64,000 nt of DNA from positions 653,130-717,129 of the forward strand of contig OOIN01000021.1 of NCBI GenBank assembly GCA_900323505.1. The letters are read 5' to 3'. Each line of letters starts with the position of its first letter. Position 1 is the stretch's first letter. This DNA is from Ustilago trichophora (lineage: Eukaryota; Basidiomycota; Ustilaginomycetes; Ustilaginales; Ustilaginaceae). This document shows, in pieces, positions 9,884-20,289 of the stretch. Under the pieces are notes generated by a model. It searched no databases, was not told the origin of the DNA, and saw nothing but the letters and a program-made list of their open reading frames with translations. A program made the position numbers and the translations under genes.

Positions 9884-10848
9884 GGTCGGCGTGGAAGCTG
9901 TTATATATATATCAGCTCAAGAGGCTGTGCCAGCAAAGGGAGCCGAAGAGAGAAGAAGAGGTGGTCGACTGGATGCAAGGCTAAGCAGCTGACATGATGC
10001 GTGTCTTTGAAGGTGTTGGTGGTTGGTGTTGGTCAAGAAAGTGTTGGTCTCTTCCGATTTTGGCCCAATATGTGGGAATTCGAATCTTAACAAATCATAA
10101 TTTTCTGGTGCATGAAACAGCCAAGATTGCGGAGAGCGAAAAGAGAGCTGTCAAAAAGCGACATATCTCAATCCACAAGATCATTTCATCCTTCTGCCCT
10201 TCTGCCCTTCTGCCCTTCTGCCACCGGGGTCATTGCTCTTCTGCTACGTCTTCCTCGCCAGAGTTTGAACTCTATGAGACACATCACGAAGCAACGCTTT
10301 CCCGTTTTGGGATGCAAGCCACTTCCTCCACCTTTCATCAAACAGGCCTGCTTTTGAGTAGATTCTACTCGCCGCTTGCACAAGCCTCAGAAGGATCAAA
10401 CTTGTTTCAATGCTCTCCAAGCTAGGTTGCCAGAGAGCGCAACTGAATAACCCCCCCTGATACTGCACATCAAAAGCCTATTCTCATTGTCTAACCGCCA
10501 ATGAAGCCCTTCCCGAGCCCAAACAGCCCCGATGCGCTACAGATAGCTCAGGTGACCCAGAGAGGCGAGACCATGCTCGTCATCAAACACAATCTTTCAT
10601 CCATCTTTCCTTCCTTCTCTTCCTTCTCCATCCAAGGCCCGGCGCCTTTCTTCACCATTCCGTTTCTTTGATCTCCCCCCTCTTGACTTTATTTCTCAGC
10701 CCAAGGGCTCTAGCAAGGACGGCGTTCTTGCTCTTATCATTACCTTCTTTCTCGAATCATTCCCCATTTTTGATATTGATACGGCTTCAGGAAAGTCGTT
10801 TTTTATTTTGAAAGAAGATTCGAACGTGAACCGGACAGGATCGATACC
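9884..10848. other. Divergent promoter region with a short 8-bp tandem repeat
   Basis: Shared upstream region of the minus-strand membrane protein and the plus-strand Ser-rich protein. It contains an (AT)-rich run near 9901-9912, about four copies of an 8-bp unit CCTTCTGC at roughly 10189-10222, and pyrimidine-rich sequence (10590-10700) as is common before fungal starts. No further gene is supported. Confidence 0.5.
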
Positions 10849-13800
10849 ATGCCACGTTTCAGGTCAAAGCCATCGACAAAGACACGGCCTTCTTCGCCGG
10901 ACCCCAAGAGGAAGAAGAAGACCAAGAAGTCGGCCAAGTCCGAACCATCCAAAGATGAGGACAGGCACAGCTCCAAGATGTCACAAAATTCCGACAGCGC
11001 CAAGGGAAAGCAAAGGCAAATCGAACCCTACCAGCTCAAGTACCGACGAGACCAGGTCGACAGCTCAACAGGGCTCTTGTCGGATGCCGACGCGTCCAAT
11101 GCTGGTGCAACATGGCTGATCGACGAGCAGGCTCCGCCGCCACTGCAACAGGTCTATGCTAGGGCTGAGGGAGATCTGATGGCGCGTGCTGACGATTTTG
11201 GTGCTCCCTTCATTCCTGGTCTGATGGTTCCGAGCTCTGCAAGTTCCTCTTCGAGCACCTCGGCTTCAAGCAGCACCTCTTCCCCAACCTCGACGAGAGT
11301 CACAAACCCGATTGCTAGCATCCATCACAATGTCCCACTCATCCTGTGCATCGTGGTCGGTGCCGTGGTGGTCACAGCCACGCTCTCGGTCGGACTTGCC
11401 TGGATCTTGCGACTTGCCTGCTGTGCGGGTGAGCGTAGGGCCAGGCGGAAACGTCGACTCGATCGATCTACATGGAGCCCATCAGCACTCAACGCGACCA
11501 ATGGCGATAGAGAAAAGGCGGTCGGCCGTAGCTCTCTCGACAGTGTCACTGTCAAAGGCGACGATGATCTGGAGGGCAAGGATGCCAAGATCGACGCTCT
11601 GTTCGGAGACTCTGCCAGTGATGGTCATCTTGGCCCCACCGTCCCGGTGCTGTCGTACGCCGATGCTGGGCAAGTCCAAGAGGCTCCGAAGAGCACTTGG
11701 AACGGCAAAGGCTGGACTCTCTTCGACCCTCCTGTTGCCCCTCTTCAGCCACCAGAGCCGGCAGCCACCAACCCTCCAGCTAACCGCACGGGAGGCGGCA
11801 ACTACGGTGCGGCCAGAGGGGAGCTTGCCGATCAAAATCTTGGAGGCTTCACCTGGCCAACTTCGGTGGAGCGACAACCAAGCTTCATCGAACGTCTGGT
11901 TCAGAGACACCACCAGGCATCGGAGCTCCCCACCACTGCGACTCTCCCCTACCCTTTCCAGGCCAAACCGACCCAACCCGCCTCTCGCATGGCAAGTCTG
12001 GGCGGCGCAGCCAATAGAGCTGTGATGAACATGCTCCCCGTAACGCTTCGAAACGCTGCAACGACCGCATCCAGGCAGCGTGCCACTCGCAAAAGATACC
12101 ACGACATGCAGCCTTACCTCGACAGCGACTTTGAGGGCACCATCGGCGGCAAGGATCGAGAGCTGCCCATGGCTCGACGTCTTCGACGCACCGAAGAGCG
12201 AATGGCTGTCGACTGCACCACAGAGGAGGAGTCCTCGTCTCCGCTGGAAAATGGCGCGAGACAGCTGGGACACTTTGACAACGTTCAACTCCCCAGAGTT
12301 CTTCCGGTAATGATTCCTCAGCCAATGATCAACCTTGATGGCAAGGCTGTCGCTGAATGCACTCCTGGTCTGGCTGGTGTTGGTGCTGCTTGGTCAAGGA
12401 GAGGGTCGCACCAGTCTTCGCTTATTGGACCTCACGTGCCAGTAGTGGTCCGGCCATCAGTGGCAACTGCGCAGCTGTCCAAGGTGATCGAACCGAACCG
12501 TGCTTCAATGCTTCCCTTTCCCGCTATGGAAGGTGATCGACGCACCCGGCTCCTCGGAAGCGTTGGACGCTGGCTTGGTAAGGTGACGGAGGCTGGCGAG
12601 GTCGCTGACCCTTACACTGCGCTGTCGCCTCGCCCTGACCGCAGGCTCACCAAGAACGGCAGTCTTCGCAGCGATTACACCTCCACAACCCTCGCTGATT
12701 CGGCATCCACCTCCGAGACCCAGGTGGATGCGCAGACCAGCAGTAGCGCACCAGGCAGGAGCGAGCGTCTCCTTCAACGAGTTGATGCCGATCAAGCCGA
12801 ACACGACCGTCAGCAACGCCGCCTTCTCCGAAAAGCACGCATGTTCACTTCTGCTGATGCCGACACCGCTGCCCAGCAAGGAGAGCAGCAGCAGAAGGCT
12901 GCAGATGCAAACGACGATGCTGCTGCCAATGTCAGCCGCGCTCCCAGCATCCGACCTCAGTTCTTTGCCACCACGGATCTCAAGAGCTGGCTCGAGCCAA
13001 ACAAGGTGTCGACCACGCATGGCTTCAAAGTGCTTGAGGAGCAGGATGCAGCAAGTAGTGTAACTGCTGATCCGTTTGCATCGGATGTCGAGGTCAAGCC
13101 CAAGCTGAGGAAATGCGAGTCGTACGACTCTTTTGTATCCGAGGCGCGCTCCAGCAAGCCCAAGCTGCGATCCTCCAGCTCAAAGCAGAAGCTTCGTTCG
13201 GCTGTCTTTACCAGCCCTCGAGGTAGCGTCAAGGCCGCCAGTCGACAGAAACGCGAGGCTCTTGGCTCGCTCAACACGGCTGCTACGAAGAAGGCCACTT
13301 ATAGTCAGCTTCCTTCCGCTTGCCAGAGCTCGGCTGCTATCACGGTGGTCTCGTCTGTCTTTGATGATGCATTTGCTGCTCAACTGAACAAGGTTGCCAA
13401 AAGCAAGACTGCTGCTGCATCCGACAGTGGAGCCACAAAGCGACGCCGAGCCGCGCAGTTGAGTGATGATGCCAAGGCGAAAGCCAAAGCGGAAGCCGAT
13501 GCTGCTGTGAGAGACGCTTGGAGGCGACGCAAGATGCTCTCGATCAGCTCTCGTGGTAGTCAGCGAAGCCGCACCACCCGTACGATGGTCTCAAAGTCTG
13601 AGGATACGGGCGTGCTGCTGAGTCGCGAAGAGAGCATGCGCTCACAACCCAGTGTCTACTCGGAGCTGACTGCGCCATCCGACTACCAGTTCCAAGCTCC
13701 TCTGCTGTCTGACTCGGCGCGGGGTGCCATGTTGACCAGCTGCGGGGCAAGCACCATTGATCCTGTATCGGAGGAGATGGAGGTTCCTGACGAGGTGGCG

Positions 13801-14469
13801 AACCCGCACGAGGATGCTAAGACCAGGGAAGAGGAGGAGGCACAGTTGAAGAAGCAGCTTAAAAAGGAAGCCAAAAAGGAGGCAAGGCGTCAACAGAGGC
13901 GAGATGAGCGCCAACGAGCCAAGAAACTTGCCGCTGTTCCCGCTTCCGCTGCTGCCGAGTCAAAGCGAGCTGTGCCTTCGACTTCCCCTACCAAGGCTGC
14001 TGTGCCTGCTCTGCACCAAGCCAAGGAGGTCAAGGGACGTATCGCCAGCGCAGGTCCAGCTCTTCAAAGCCAGCAGAGACGCGAACCGACAAGTCACTCC
14101 GCTAATGGCGCCGATGCAATGGCTCAACAGCTCGCGATCAGGCGAACCATCAGGAAGCAGCGCTCCATTTCACTCGGTGTAGCCAGGAACCAGTTCGCTA
14201 TGGCACACGTTGATGTCGACAACCTCAACATCCCAGACTCGCCTTGGACCTCGAGCGACTCCGACATTAGCATCCGTCGATGGGGAGAACCGCGTCGAGA
14301 CGACTCTCTCCGCTACCAGAATCGAGGTACTCGTCACCACCATCAGTCTAGCGCCATTCCATCTGCGGCGGAAGACACTGGAAACAAGCGATCCGCTTCA
14401 AAGCACGCCCGAGCCAACAGCTACTATTACGGCATGGGAGCCGGAGGAGATCTCCGAGACTTTTGCTAG
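10849..14469 (+). CDS. Large Ser-rich single-span membrane protein, unknown function
   Basis: A 1206-residue protein starting MPRFRSKPSTK. It has a basic, disordered N-terminus, then a Ser/Thr-rich stretch (about 128-150). One strong transmembrane segment follows (about 162-190, VPLILCIVVGAVVVTATL) and ends in CC and a cluster of Arg/Lys. The remaining ~1000 residues are polar and low-complexity. They include a highly charged helix (about 994-1025, LKKQLKKEAKKEARRQQRR) and many RxxS sites. The layout (short N-terminal part, Ser/Thr stalk, single span, long basic tail) recalls fungal cell-wall sensor and Mid2-type proteins, but there is no clear signal peptide and no recognised domain. Strong codon bias along its whole length supports a real gene. 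The function is not known. Confidence 0.75.
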   Translation: MPRFRSKPSTKTRPSSPDPKRKKKTKKSAKSEPSKDEDRHSSKMSQNSDSAKGKQRQIEPYQLKYRRDQVDSSTGLLSDADASNAGATWLIDEQAPPPLQQVYARAEGDLMARADDFGAPFIPGLMVPSSASSSSSTSASSSTSSPTSTRVTNPIASIHHNVPLILCIVVGAVVVTATLSVGLAWILRLACCAGERRARRKRRLDRSTWSPSALNATNGDREKAVGRSSLDSVTVKGDDDLEGKDAKIDALFGDSASDGHLGPTVPVLSYADAGQVQEAPKSTWNGKGWTLFDPPVAPLQPPEPAATNPPANRTGGGNYGAARGELADQNLGGFTWPTSVERQPSFIERLVQRHHQASELPTTATLPYPFQAKPTQPASRMASLGGAANRAVMNMLPVTLRNAATTASRQRATRKRYHDMQPYLDSDFEGTIGGKDRELPMARRLRRTEERMAVDCTTEEESSSPLENGARQLGHFDNVQLPRVLPVMIPQPMINLDGKAVAECTPGLAGVGAAWSRRGSHQSSLIGPHVPVVVRPSVATAQLSKVIEPNRASMLPFPAMEGDRRTRLLGSVGRWLGKVTEAGEVADPYTALSPRPDRRLTKNGSLRSDYTSTTLADSASTSETQVDAQTSSSAPGRSERLLQRVDADQAEHDRQQRRLLRKARMFTSADADTAAQQGEQQQKAADANDDAAANVSRAPSIRPQFFATTDLKSWLEPNKVSTTHGFKVLEEQDAASSVTADPFASDVEVKPKLRKCESYDSFVSEARSSKPKLRSSSSKQKLRSAVFTSPRGSVKAASRQKREALGSLNTAATKKATYSQLPSACQSSAAITVVSSVFDDAFAAQLNKVAKSKTAAASDSGATKRRRAAQLSDDAKAKAKAEADAAVRDAWRRRKMLSISSRGSQRSRTTRTMVSKSEDTGVLLSREESMRSQPSVYSELTAPSDYQFQAPLLSDSARGAMLTSCGASTIDPVSEEMEVPDEVANPHEDAKTREEEEAQLKKQLKKEAKKEARRQQRRDERQRAKKLAAVPASAAAESKRAVPSTSPTKAAVPALHQAKEVKGRIASAGPALQSQQRREPTSHSANGADAMAQQLAIRRTIRKQRSISLGVARNQFAMAHVDVDNLNIPDSPWTSSDSDISIRRWGEPRRDDSLRYQNRGTRHHHQSSAIPSAAEDTGNKRSASKHARANSYYYGMGAGGDLRDFC

Positions 14470-14599
14470 AGCATCTTTCCACATCCGTCATTCATATTCT
14501 CGTTTCTTCTACTTCACTTCTTTAATTCATTTCAATCAACACATGGGTACTGCAGCGGGTGAGAACGATGCCCTCTCGGCGCATCGAAAGTGTGAAAGC

Positions 14600-15236
14600 T
14601 CAACCGTGCGGAACCATGGCTCCAAGCACTGCCAGGTTGCGAACATCTTTGTAGCGATTCAAAAGCTTCTCGGTCGTGTCCTTGCCTTCGAGGTTGGCAA
14701 TTTCATCAAAGTGTTCGTGAAGCCAGTCCACAAACTTTTGCATTGCTCTGAAATGCTGCTTGCGCACCGCCTTGGGCTGACTAGCGATCAGGTCCGGATG
14801 CATAGTGTCGACAAGCGTAGCTTTCGTTGCAGTCTCAAATCTGCGTATCAGGTCGATGGCGTCGTCGTCTGGTATGAGATTTCGAAGGAAGCGAATGAGC
14901 AACCGTGCTTAATCCGGCAAACAGGCGACTGATGCTGTATCGTGGGTACTCACTAGGATTCCACTCTCGCGTGCCAAAGCGAGCGAGCTTGTCGACGATG
15001 GTGGTGATAATAGGCGGGTACTCTGTGACCAGCTTAGGTCGGCGCGGCTTCGGATAAGTTTCCTTGAACATGTACAGTTCCTTGTACTGCTCTCGGAACC
15101 AGAAGAGAGTGGGCTTACCACGCTTGTCTGCTTCTTTCGGATCTTCGTGAGCATCGACACTGCCCACAAACAACAGAAGGAGTGAAAGCGCCAGCAAGAC
15201 AGAAAGCGCAAACAGCTGTGACGATCTGTTTTGCAT
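14600..15236 (-). CDS. Secreted HEDP-family protein, copy A (candidate effector)
   Basis: Two exons on the minus strand: 15236-14954 and 14868-14600. The 85-base GTGAGT...CAG intron is in phase 1; splicing gives 183 residues. The start is MQNRSSQLFALS; a longer open frame upstream lacks a sensible N-terminus. A signal peptide (residues about 1-27) ends SVDA, and the mature protein begins HEDPKEAD. The mature part has no cysteine and is mostly helical. It shares landmarks with the three following genes: FGTREWNP just before the intron, then HPD, then a Q-x-x-x-x-R-x-Q-H helix, a D-W-x-x-x-H helix and an L-E-G step. No known domain was recognised. A small, secreted, tandemly repeated protein in a smut-type genome suggests an effector; this is inference. 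Confidence 0.82.
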
Positions 15237-15751
15237 AATGTACTGAATGAGAAGAGGTGGGTGAAGGTAGTACTGTACAGAGAGGGGGGCAGAACAAAAA
15301 CAGAAAAGAAAAAGGCGAGGCAAGATGAGATGAGACAAGAAGCTGGCAAAACTCTTTTGTGGGGACGATTGCTCGAGGTCAAAGATGGAAATGAGCTCCT
15401 GTCGCTTTCTAAAGCCTCTGGCTCATGCTAGCGAGCTCCGATTCACGGGCGGCAAATGAGCCGGTCACAAGCAAGCTCAAGGGAGGAGACACAACACGAT
15501 ATGAAGTCAGGCTGGTGCAGATCCCTGCTGGGAGTAAAGAAGCCTCCTTTGCACGCTTCTTTGGATAGGATATGATGATGATGGTGTTGCTGGAAGATGA
15601 AAGAGAAGAGGGAGGCGTACGTTGACAGCGGCTGCTACAACAAGAGTGCTGGAGTCTACTACGGTACACTCACGCACATCTCCAATTCTGGTGTCGAAGA
15701 GAGCATGCCACTTAACTTTCAAGAGACCTGAAAGCTTGAAGCTGGAGTTCC
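15237..15751. other. Intergenic upstream of HEDP copy A
   Basis: Contains TACTGTACAG at 15271-15280, about 35 bases before the copy A start, like the palindrome seen in the SCS7-MMM1 promoter. No gene was found. Confidence 0.4.
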
Positions 15752-16416
15752 TTACCACATGCTATGAAGGGGGAGGAACCTGCTGATTTGTGCCAGGTTG
15801 CGAATGCGTTTATAGTGGTCGAGGCGATATCCGGCCACAAGCTTGCTCTCGAGGCTAACCATGCTATCAAAGTGGTTCGTCATCCAGTCAGTCATTTGTT
15901 TGAAAGCCTCATAATGCTGTTGGCGAATGTGCAGGGGCTGGAATTCGACCATGTCTGGATGGAAGGCGCTGTCAAGCAACGGATTGACTGCACGACTCAT
16001 CCTGTGTAGCTCGCTCATAACGTTCCCTTCTGATTACGTTCAACAGAAGCAGAACGATTGCCAGAAAGCAGAGAGAGAGAGAGATGAAAAATGGTCAGAC
16101 ATTGAGCAGTGTTGTCGTATTTCAATGCTATACACCTACCAGTCTTCCAGTCTCGAGTGCCAAAGCTTTGCAATTTGCGAACAGCATCAGTGATGTCCGA
16201 GGGATATTCTTGCAGAATCAACTGCTCAGTTGGGCGACTCTGCCCAGGGCGATATTCGCCAAGGTAGCGATTGCGTAGCCATCTTTCGTCGTTGTGGCGT
16301 CGACGAAAGGGCTCATCTGGATCCTCATGGGCACTGACGCTACTTATGAGTGGCATGAGCACTAAAAAAGCGAGCAAGCCCAAGAGGGCGCAAGGCTGGA
16401 CAAAGGCGATCTTCAT
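15752..16416 (-). CDS. Secreted HEDP-family protein, copy B (candidate effector)
   Basis: Exons 16416-16140 and 16029-15752 (minus) flank a 110-base GTAGGT...CAG phase-1 intron; the product has 184 residues. The N-terminus MKIAFVQPCALLGLLAF is a clear signal peptide ending SVSA, and the mature chain starts HEDPDEPF. The only cysteine lies in the signal peptide. The junction reads FGTRDWKT, so the WNP of the paralogues is changed to WKT. The second exon has FHPDMVEFQP, RQQHYEAFKQ and DWMTNHFD, aligning without gaps to copies A, C and D from the intron to the HPD motif (23 residues in each). A TATATA-like sequence on the minus strand near 16538-16548 may be its promoter element. The function is unknown. 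Confidence 0.84.
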
Positions 16417-17002
16417 GGCTCACTGAGATGACTGAGGTGCAAGTGTTATTTTGAGGAGGACGGAGAGTAAGTCTCCGATAGCAAGTGGCTTGATGTTTGA
16501 GGTGCTGAAGTGAGGCTGACAGGTTCGGATGGACGACGCTCCTATATACGCTCTTTCCAAAGCAGCCTTCGCTGCGCAAATGGCTGGAACGCTAATCGAT
16601 GCAGGAGTATTGTATCGACAGCAGCGCAAAGACAGACACATCGGAGATGATCAGCTGAGCGGAAATTGCTGACGGGGCGGGAGCCAGTCATGAAACTGTT
16701 TGATGCAGGTCGTGCTTTTCCGTTGCATATATTCAAGCACGAGCGTGAGAATCTATAGAGCAAGATGGGAGCCGCATGCAGCCCACAAGGTTGACAAGAT
16801 GCGCGGGCAAGGCCCCGCCTCGACTGCTTTGGTCGGACCAGATCCTTCGAGTGTTGCTCTCGATCTAATTGAGATTATCACACGTTCACTCGCCTCTAAG
16901 CTAGACTAAACAACAACTGTTGAAGAGAGAGGGCTAGAATCTGCTGTTTTGAAAGTTCTTCAGTCTCCCATGAAAAGGCGACGAAAGGTATGGAGCTGCT
17001 TG
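16417..17002. other. Intergenic between HEDP copies B and C
   Basis: Promoter of copy B (TATATA-like element near 16538-16548, minus sense) and 3' flank of copy C. Nothing else is supported. Confidence 0.45.
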
Positions 17003-17656
17003 CTACAAATGCAGACGAGCGCTGATCTCTGCGAGGTCTCGAATCTTTCTGAATCGATTGAGGGCCTCCTCGCTTCCCTCGAGGCCTTCAACGACGTCAC
17101 GGTGGTTGTGTATCCAATCGGCGACCCGTGTGAAAGTGCGGTCATGCTGTTCACGAATTTCTCTGCGCTGGCTTTCTACCAAGTTGGGATGGAAAGGTGT
17201 GGCGAGCAAGGTAGTGGCATCGTGGTTTAGAGTCTCTAGAAGGGCGATGATATGCTCGGCTGAAGTCGACAACATTGCCGCATACATTGAAGAGGAAACA
17301 GAGAAATAAATGGGTTAGTTCGCACACATTAACTCTCCAACGGATCAGAGATGCCATGGATTCAGATGCTCACAGGGATTCCATCTGAGAGTGCCAAAAT
17401 GCTGCAGCCTGTCGGCAACATTTGTGATTGACGCAGGGTAATGGTCGAGAATTTCGTGCCTAGTTGGCTGAATCATCCCCTCGCTGGCAAAGTATACGTC
17501 CTGGTAGCGTCTGCGCAGCTGGCGCAACTGTTCATTTTGTCGCTCAGCAATCACGAATGGGTCCTCGTGGGCATCAACGCTGTAAATCAGGGACAGGAGC
17601 ATTGGAAATGAGAGCAAGCCAAAGAGGGCCCAGGAGTGGATTGAGGCGAGGATCAT
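17003..17656 (-). CDS. Secreted HEDP-family protein, copy C (candidate effector)
   Basis: Exons 17656-17374 and 17259-17003 (minus). The 113-base intron has donor GTGAGC, a CTAAC branch-point candidate and acceptor TTCAG, again in phase 1; the product has 179 residues. The signal peptide MILASIHSWALFGLLSF ends SVDA, and the mature part starts HEDPFVIA. It has the family landmarks FGTLRWNP, FHPNLVESQ, REQHDRTF, DWIHNHRD and GLEGSEE, and no cysteine in the mature part. Compared with copy A the HPD motif is HPN. It sits in the same orientation as its neighbours with about 590-630 bases between genes, as expected from tandem duplication. The function is unknown. Confidence 0.84.
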
Positions 17657-18286
17657 GGTTCACTACGCCAGATGTGTTGGACGATTCTTGCTTTGGGAGT
17701 AGGTCGAGAGCAAGTCGCTTGTGATAATCTCTAAAGGTAGCAAAGTTGGAGTCTAAGGGGAAGAAATGAACCCTTCAACTCCTTTTGAACACATGGTGAC
17801 TCGACTTCGGAGTTGGCTGAAATGGTGAATTTTGCAAAGGATCCAGTCGAAGAAGTGTGAAAGGCGAGGTCGCCGGAAAAGCCTGGTCTACATGAGACGG
17901 GATGCGACAATCGGTTGGGTGGGAGTTGCTGCAGGGCTACCAATGGTAGCAGATTTGACTGATCAGAGAGAAGGGCGAGGTTCTGACCCACCGTGGAAAT
18001 AGTAGGGTAAGCGTGAGAAACATCGAAATAGGATGCAACCCGGATTCCATCCGAACTTCTGTGCTGTCTTGGCATGATACGGGGACAAGGCTCATGCGAG
18101 GCCCACCGTAATGTGTCAGACATGTTGACAGTGCGTTGTTCGAAATCTGGCAGAATCCACACTAGCTTGAAATATTCGTTACAGGCAAGCAAAATGGTAT
18201 CATCTGTCGTAGACATAGGTTTCAGAAGCGACGCACGATGAAACGCTAGAGATACAGGTGCAGAGTATCGTAGAGAAGGCAAATGT
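17657..18286. other. Intergenic between HEDP copies C and D
   Basis: An open frame on the minus strand (17731-18501) enters the last exon of copy D out of frame. It shows no signal peptide or family landmark and is not taken as a gene. Nothing else was seen. Confidence 0.4.
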
Positions 18287-19000
18287 TCACTCGATGTAAG
18301 GTAGGGCTCTAGCAATATCTGCTGCACGGAGGGCTCTCTCGTATCTTCCGACGCGTTTACGAGCTTCGTCTGTGCCTTCGAGACTATCAAGGTCGGATCG
18401 GTGGGTATTGAGCCACGATGTGAATTGGCCAAGGACGTCGTAGTGCATTTCGCGGACCGAAGGGGGTTGCTGCTCGACTGTTTTAGGATGAAAAGGGCCA
18501 AGAGTCAAACGCGTGATGGCAGCATCAAACGTCTTGAGATGTGTCTTGAGATTGTCGGCTAACATGGTTTCAGCAAGGCCAGAAGAGGCAAAGGACGTCA
18601 GCAAAGAAACATATTGCACGACTCGTTCGACTGAATAGCCAATGAAGGAAAACTTACTTGGGTTCCAGTCTGCAGTACCAAAATACTGCAGGTCGTCGAC
18701 GAGCCGTTGGGCTTGTGTGGGGTACGTTTGGAGCTTTTGGCGGATTTTAGGTTCCGGCCACTTTTGCAGTCTGAACGGATACTCGCTGCGATAGTCGTCG
18801 ATCGAAACCTCCGGTGGAGAGTGAATCTGAGTCGAGGAAACCGGTTGAGAGTGAACCCAATTCGAAGACTGCGCCCGAAGCCGACGACTCTCAGCTTCGG
18901 CGGGGTCCTCGTGTGCGTTGATGGCGCAGAGAAAGGGCAGAATGATGGCGAGACTAAGCAAGCCAAACAGGCTCACGGATCGAATCGATGTGAACATCAT
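18287..19000 (-). CDS. Secreted HEDP-family protein, copy D (longest member)
   Basis: Exons 19000-18658 and 18558-18287 (minus). The 99-base GTAAGT...TTAG phase-1 intron has no stop in frame, so the gene can also be read through as one ORF. Splicing is preferred because it restores the exact 23-residue spacing to the HPx motif found in the other copies. The spliced product has 204 residues. The start is MMFTSIRSV; the signal peptide ends CAINA and the mature part starts HEDPAEAE. An extra Ser/Pro-rich insert of about 25 residues follows. Landmarks are FGTADWNP, FHPKTVEQQP, REMHYDVLGQ, SWLNTHRS and LEGTDEA, with no cysteine in the mature part. The function is unknown; effector-like. Confidence 0.82.
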   Translation of the reverse strand: MMFTSIRSVSLFGLLSLAIILPFLCAINAHEDPAEAESRRLRAQSSNWVHSQPVSSTQIHSPPEVSIDDYRSEYPFRLQKWPEPKIRQKLQTYPTQAQRLVDDLQYFGTADWNPSKFSFIGYSVERVVQYVSLLTSFASSGLAETMLADNLKTHLKTFDAAITRLTLGPFHPKTVEQQPPSVREMHYDVLGQFTSWLNTHRSDLDSLEGTDEARKRVGRYERALRAADIARALPYIE

Positions 19001-19524
19001 GGCACCTAACGGCTTTAAGATGAGGGAGCAAAGGGGAAAAGGTAGGAAGAGAAACGACTTCTTGCCAGTCGGAAGAGGGTCGTGATGGAAGGTAAGGGAG
19101 AAGATTAGTACCAAGGCTTTCCTTGAACGGCCTAGATATTTCTTGGCTACATGCACAGCCTAGTTGAGAGTCGATGGATGATTGTCGAGATAAAATGAAA
19201 CGAGTGAACGACACACGAGGCGCATGACAGGTACAACAAAGAGGAGGCAAGCGTGGAAACCAAAATGAAGGAGGTTGAAGGAATCGACGGTGGTCGACCG
19301 TGCGGTGCGGCACGGTGCAGCGCTGCAAGCTCAGTTGTTGAACCATGAATTACAGTGGCAATCAAAGCTAGATGAGATGGTGGGGATATGTCCACTGCGG
19401 TGTATGCCTGTGAAATGGCTGCAGTTGTCAGAATTGCAGAGCAACGGCCCACATTTTACAGATAGGGACTGCTTTGTGGTGATGTGATGCGACTAAATGG
19501 TGTCGGCGTGGGAATCTTGGACCT
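19001..19524. other. Intergenic upstream of HEDP copy D
   Basis: Promoter region of copy D and 3' flank of the next minus-strand gene. No gene or repeat was recognised. Confidence 0.4.
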
Positions 19525-20289
19525 TCAATCGTAGAGTTCAGCGTCAGACATCTCGGGAAGAGGGGTAAAGTAGCGACAGGAAGGAGGCTTGATGCGCTGA
19601 CCGTGAAAGATTTTGAGTAGAATGCAGTGAAGGTCCCTGCAGAAACGGATGATCTCGGGGTCGTAGAGCGAGCAGACTTTGCAGCAACGGAAGAAGAAGG
19701 CGTCGTCATTCGGAGCGAGCATGATGCAGTGTTCGGCATAGAGGTTTTGGACAGCACGGATGATTCTGAAGCGCTGCTTGAGTGAGTCTGCAGATTGGTC
19801 GAGGATGTTGTCAGGGTGAAGGAGGGTGCATAAGTCACGACGCAGCATTTCTGAAAGTGCGCTGATGTCGTAACGGAGTGAAGGAATCAAGATTTGGAGA
19901 GGCGGTCGTGGAAGTTTCTCTTTGCCGTGTGAGGTGACCAGCTTAAATTGTGAGAGCGGATGTGATGGGATGGGCATGATCTGATAATCGAGGAGGCAAA
20001 AAATGTCGAGGATGGCTTGATGCTGGCTTTGGTACTCGATGAAGTTGAGGCAGCGTTTGGTTTTCTTGGACGACTTTGGCAAACTGCGTAGAATGCGCAA
20101 CTCGGCTTGCAAGTTTTTGACAAAGATACGACGTTGCAATACTCTGGCAAAGATGCTGCCATCGCAGAACCTGTGATCCACCTCATCGGGTGTTACAATG
20201 GAAGGATCGAAACGTTGGCCGCACCGAAATACTGCTTTGCTTTGAAGGCCATTGTGGACAGGTAAGGCGAAGTGCTGACTGCTAGACAT
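19525..20289 (-). CDS. Unknown protein next to the HEDP array, possible divergent relative without signal peptide
   Basis: A 254-residue protein if started at the first ATG (20289, MSSSQHFALP). There is no signal peptide or membrane span, and it is Cys-containing, unlike the array. Its C-terminal half carries LLHPDNILDQ followed by KQRFRIIRAVQ and an E-H pair. This spacing resembles the HPD, Q, R-K-Q-H-F-R and H-E-H positions of copy A. The first 100 residues have no counterpart in the array. It is the fifth minus-strand gene in a row and is divergent from the tRNase Z gene. It could be a recombined or intracellular family member, or an unrelated gene with a chance match. Coding status is likely but not certain. 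Confidence 0.55.
   Translation of the reverse strand: MSSSQHFALPVHNGLQSKAVFRCGQRFDPSIVTPDEVDHRFCDGSIFARVLQRRIFVKNLQAELRILRSLPKSSKKTKRCLNFIEYQSQHQAILDIFCLLDYQIMPIPSHPLSQFKLVTSHGKEKLPRPPLQILIPSLRYDISALSEMLRRDLCTLLHPDNILDQSADSLKQRFRIIRAVQNLYAEHCIMLAPNDDAFFFRCCKVCSLYDPEIIRFCRDLHCILLKIFHGQRIKPPSCRYFTPLPEMSDAELYD

Noticed and set aside
17731..18501. 256-codon minus-strand frame between HEDP copies C and D
   Set aside because: It overlaps the last exon of copy D in another frame and has no family landmarks or signal peptide.
18560..18657. Reading HEDP copy D as a single intron-free ORF
   Set aside because: The frame is open, but a good GTAAGT and TTAG are present; removing the segment gives the same 23-residue spacing to the HP motif as in copies A, B and C.
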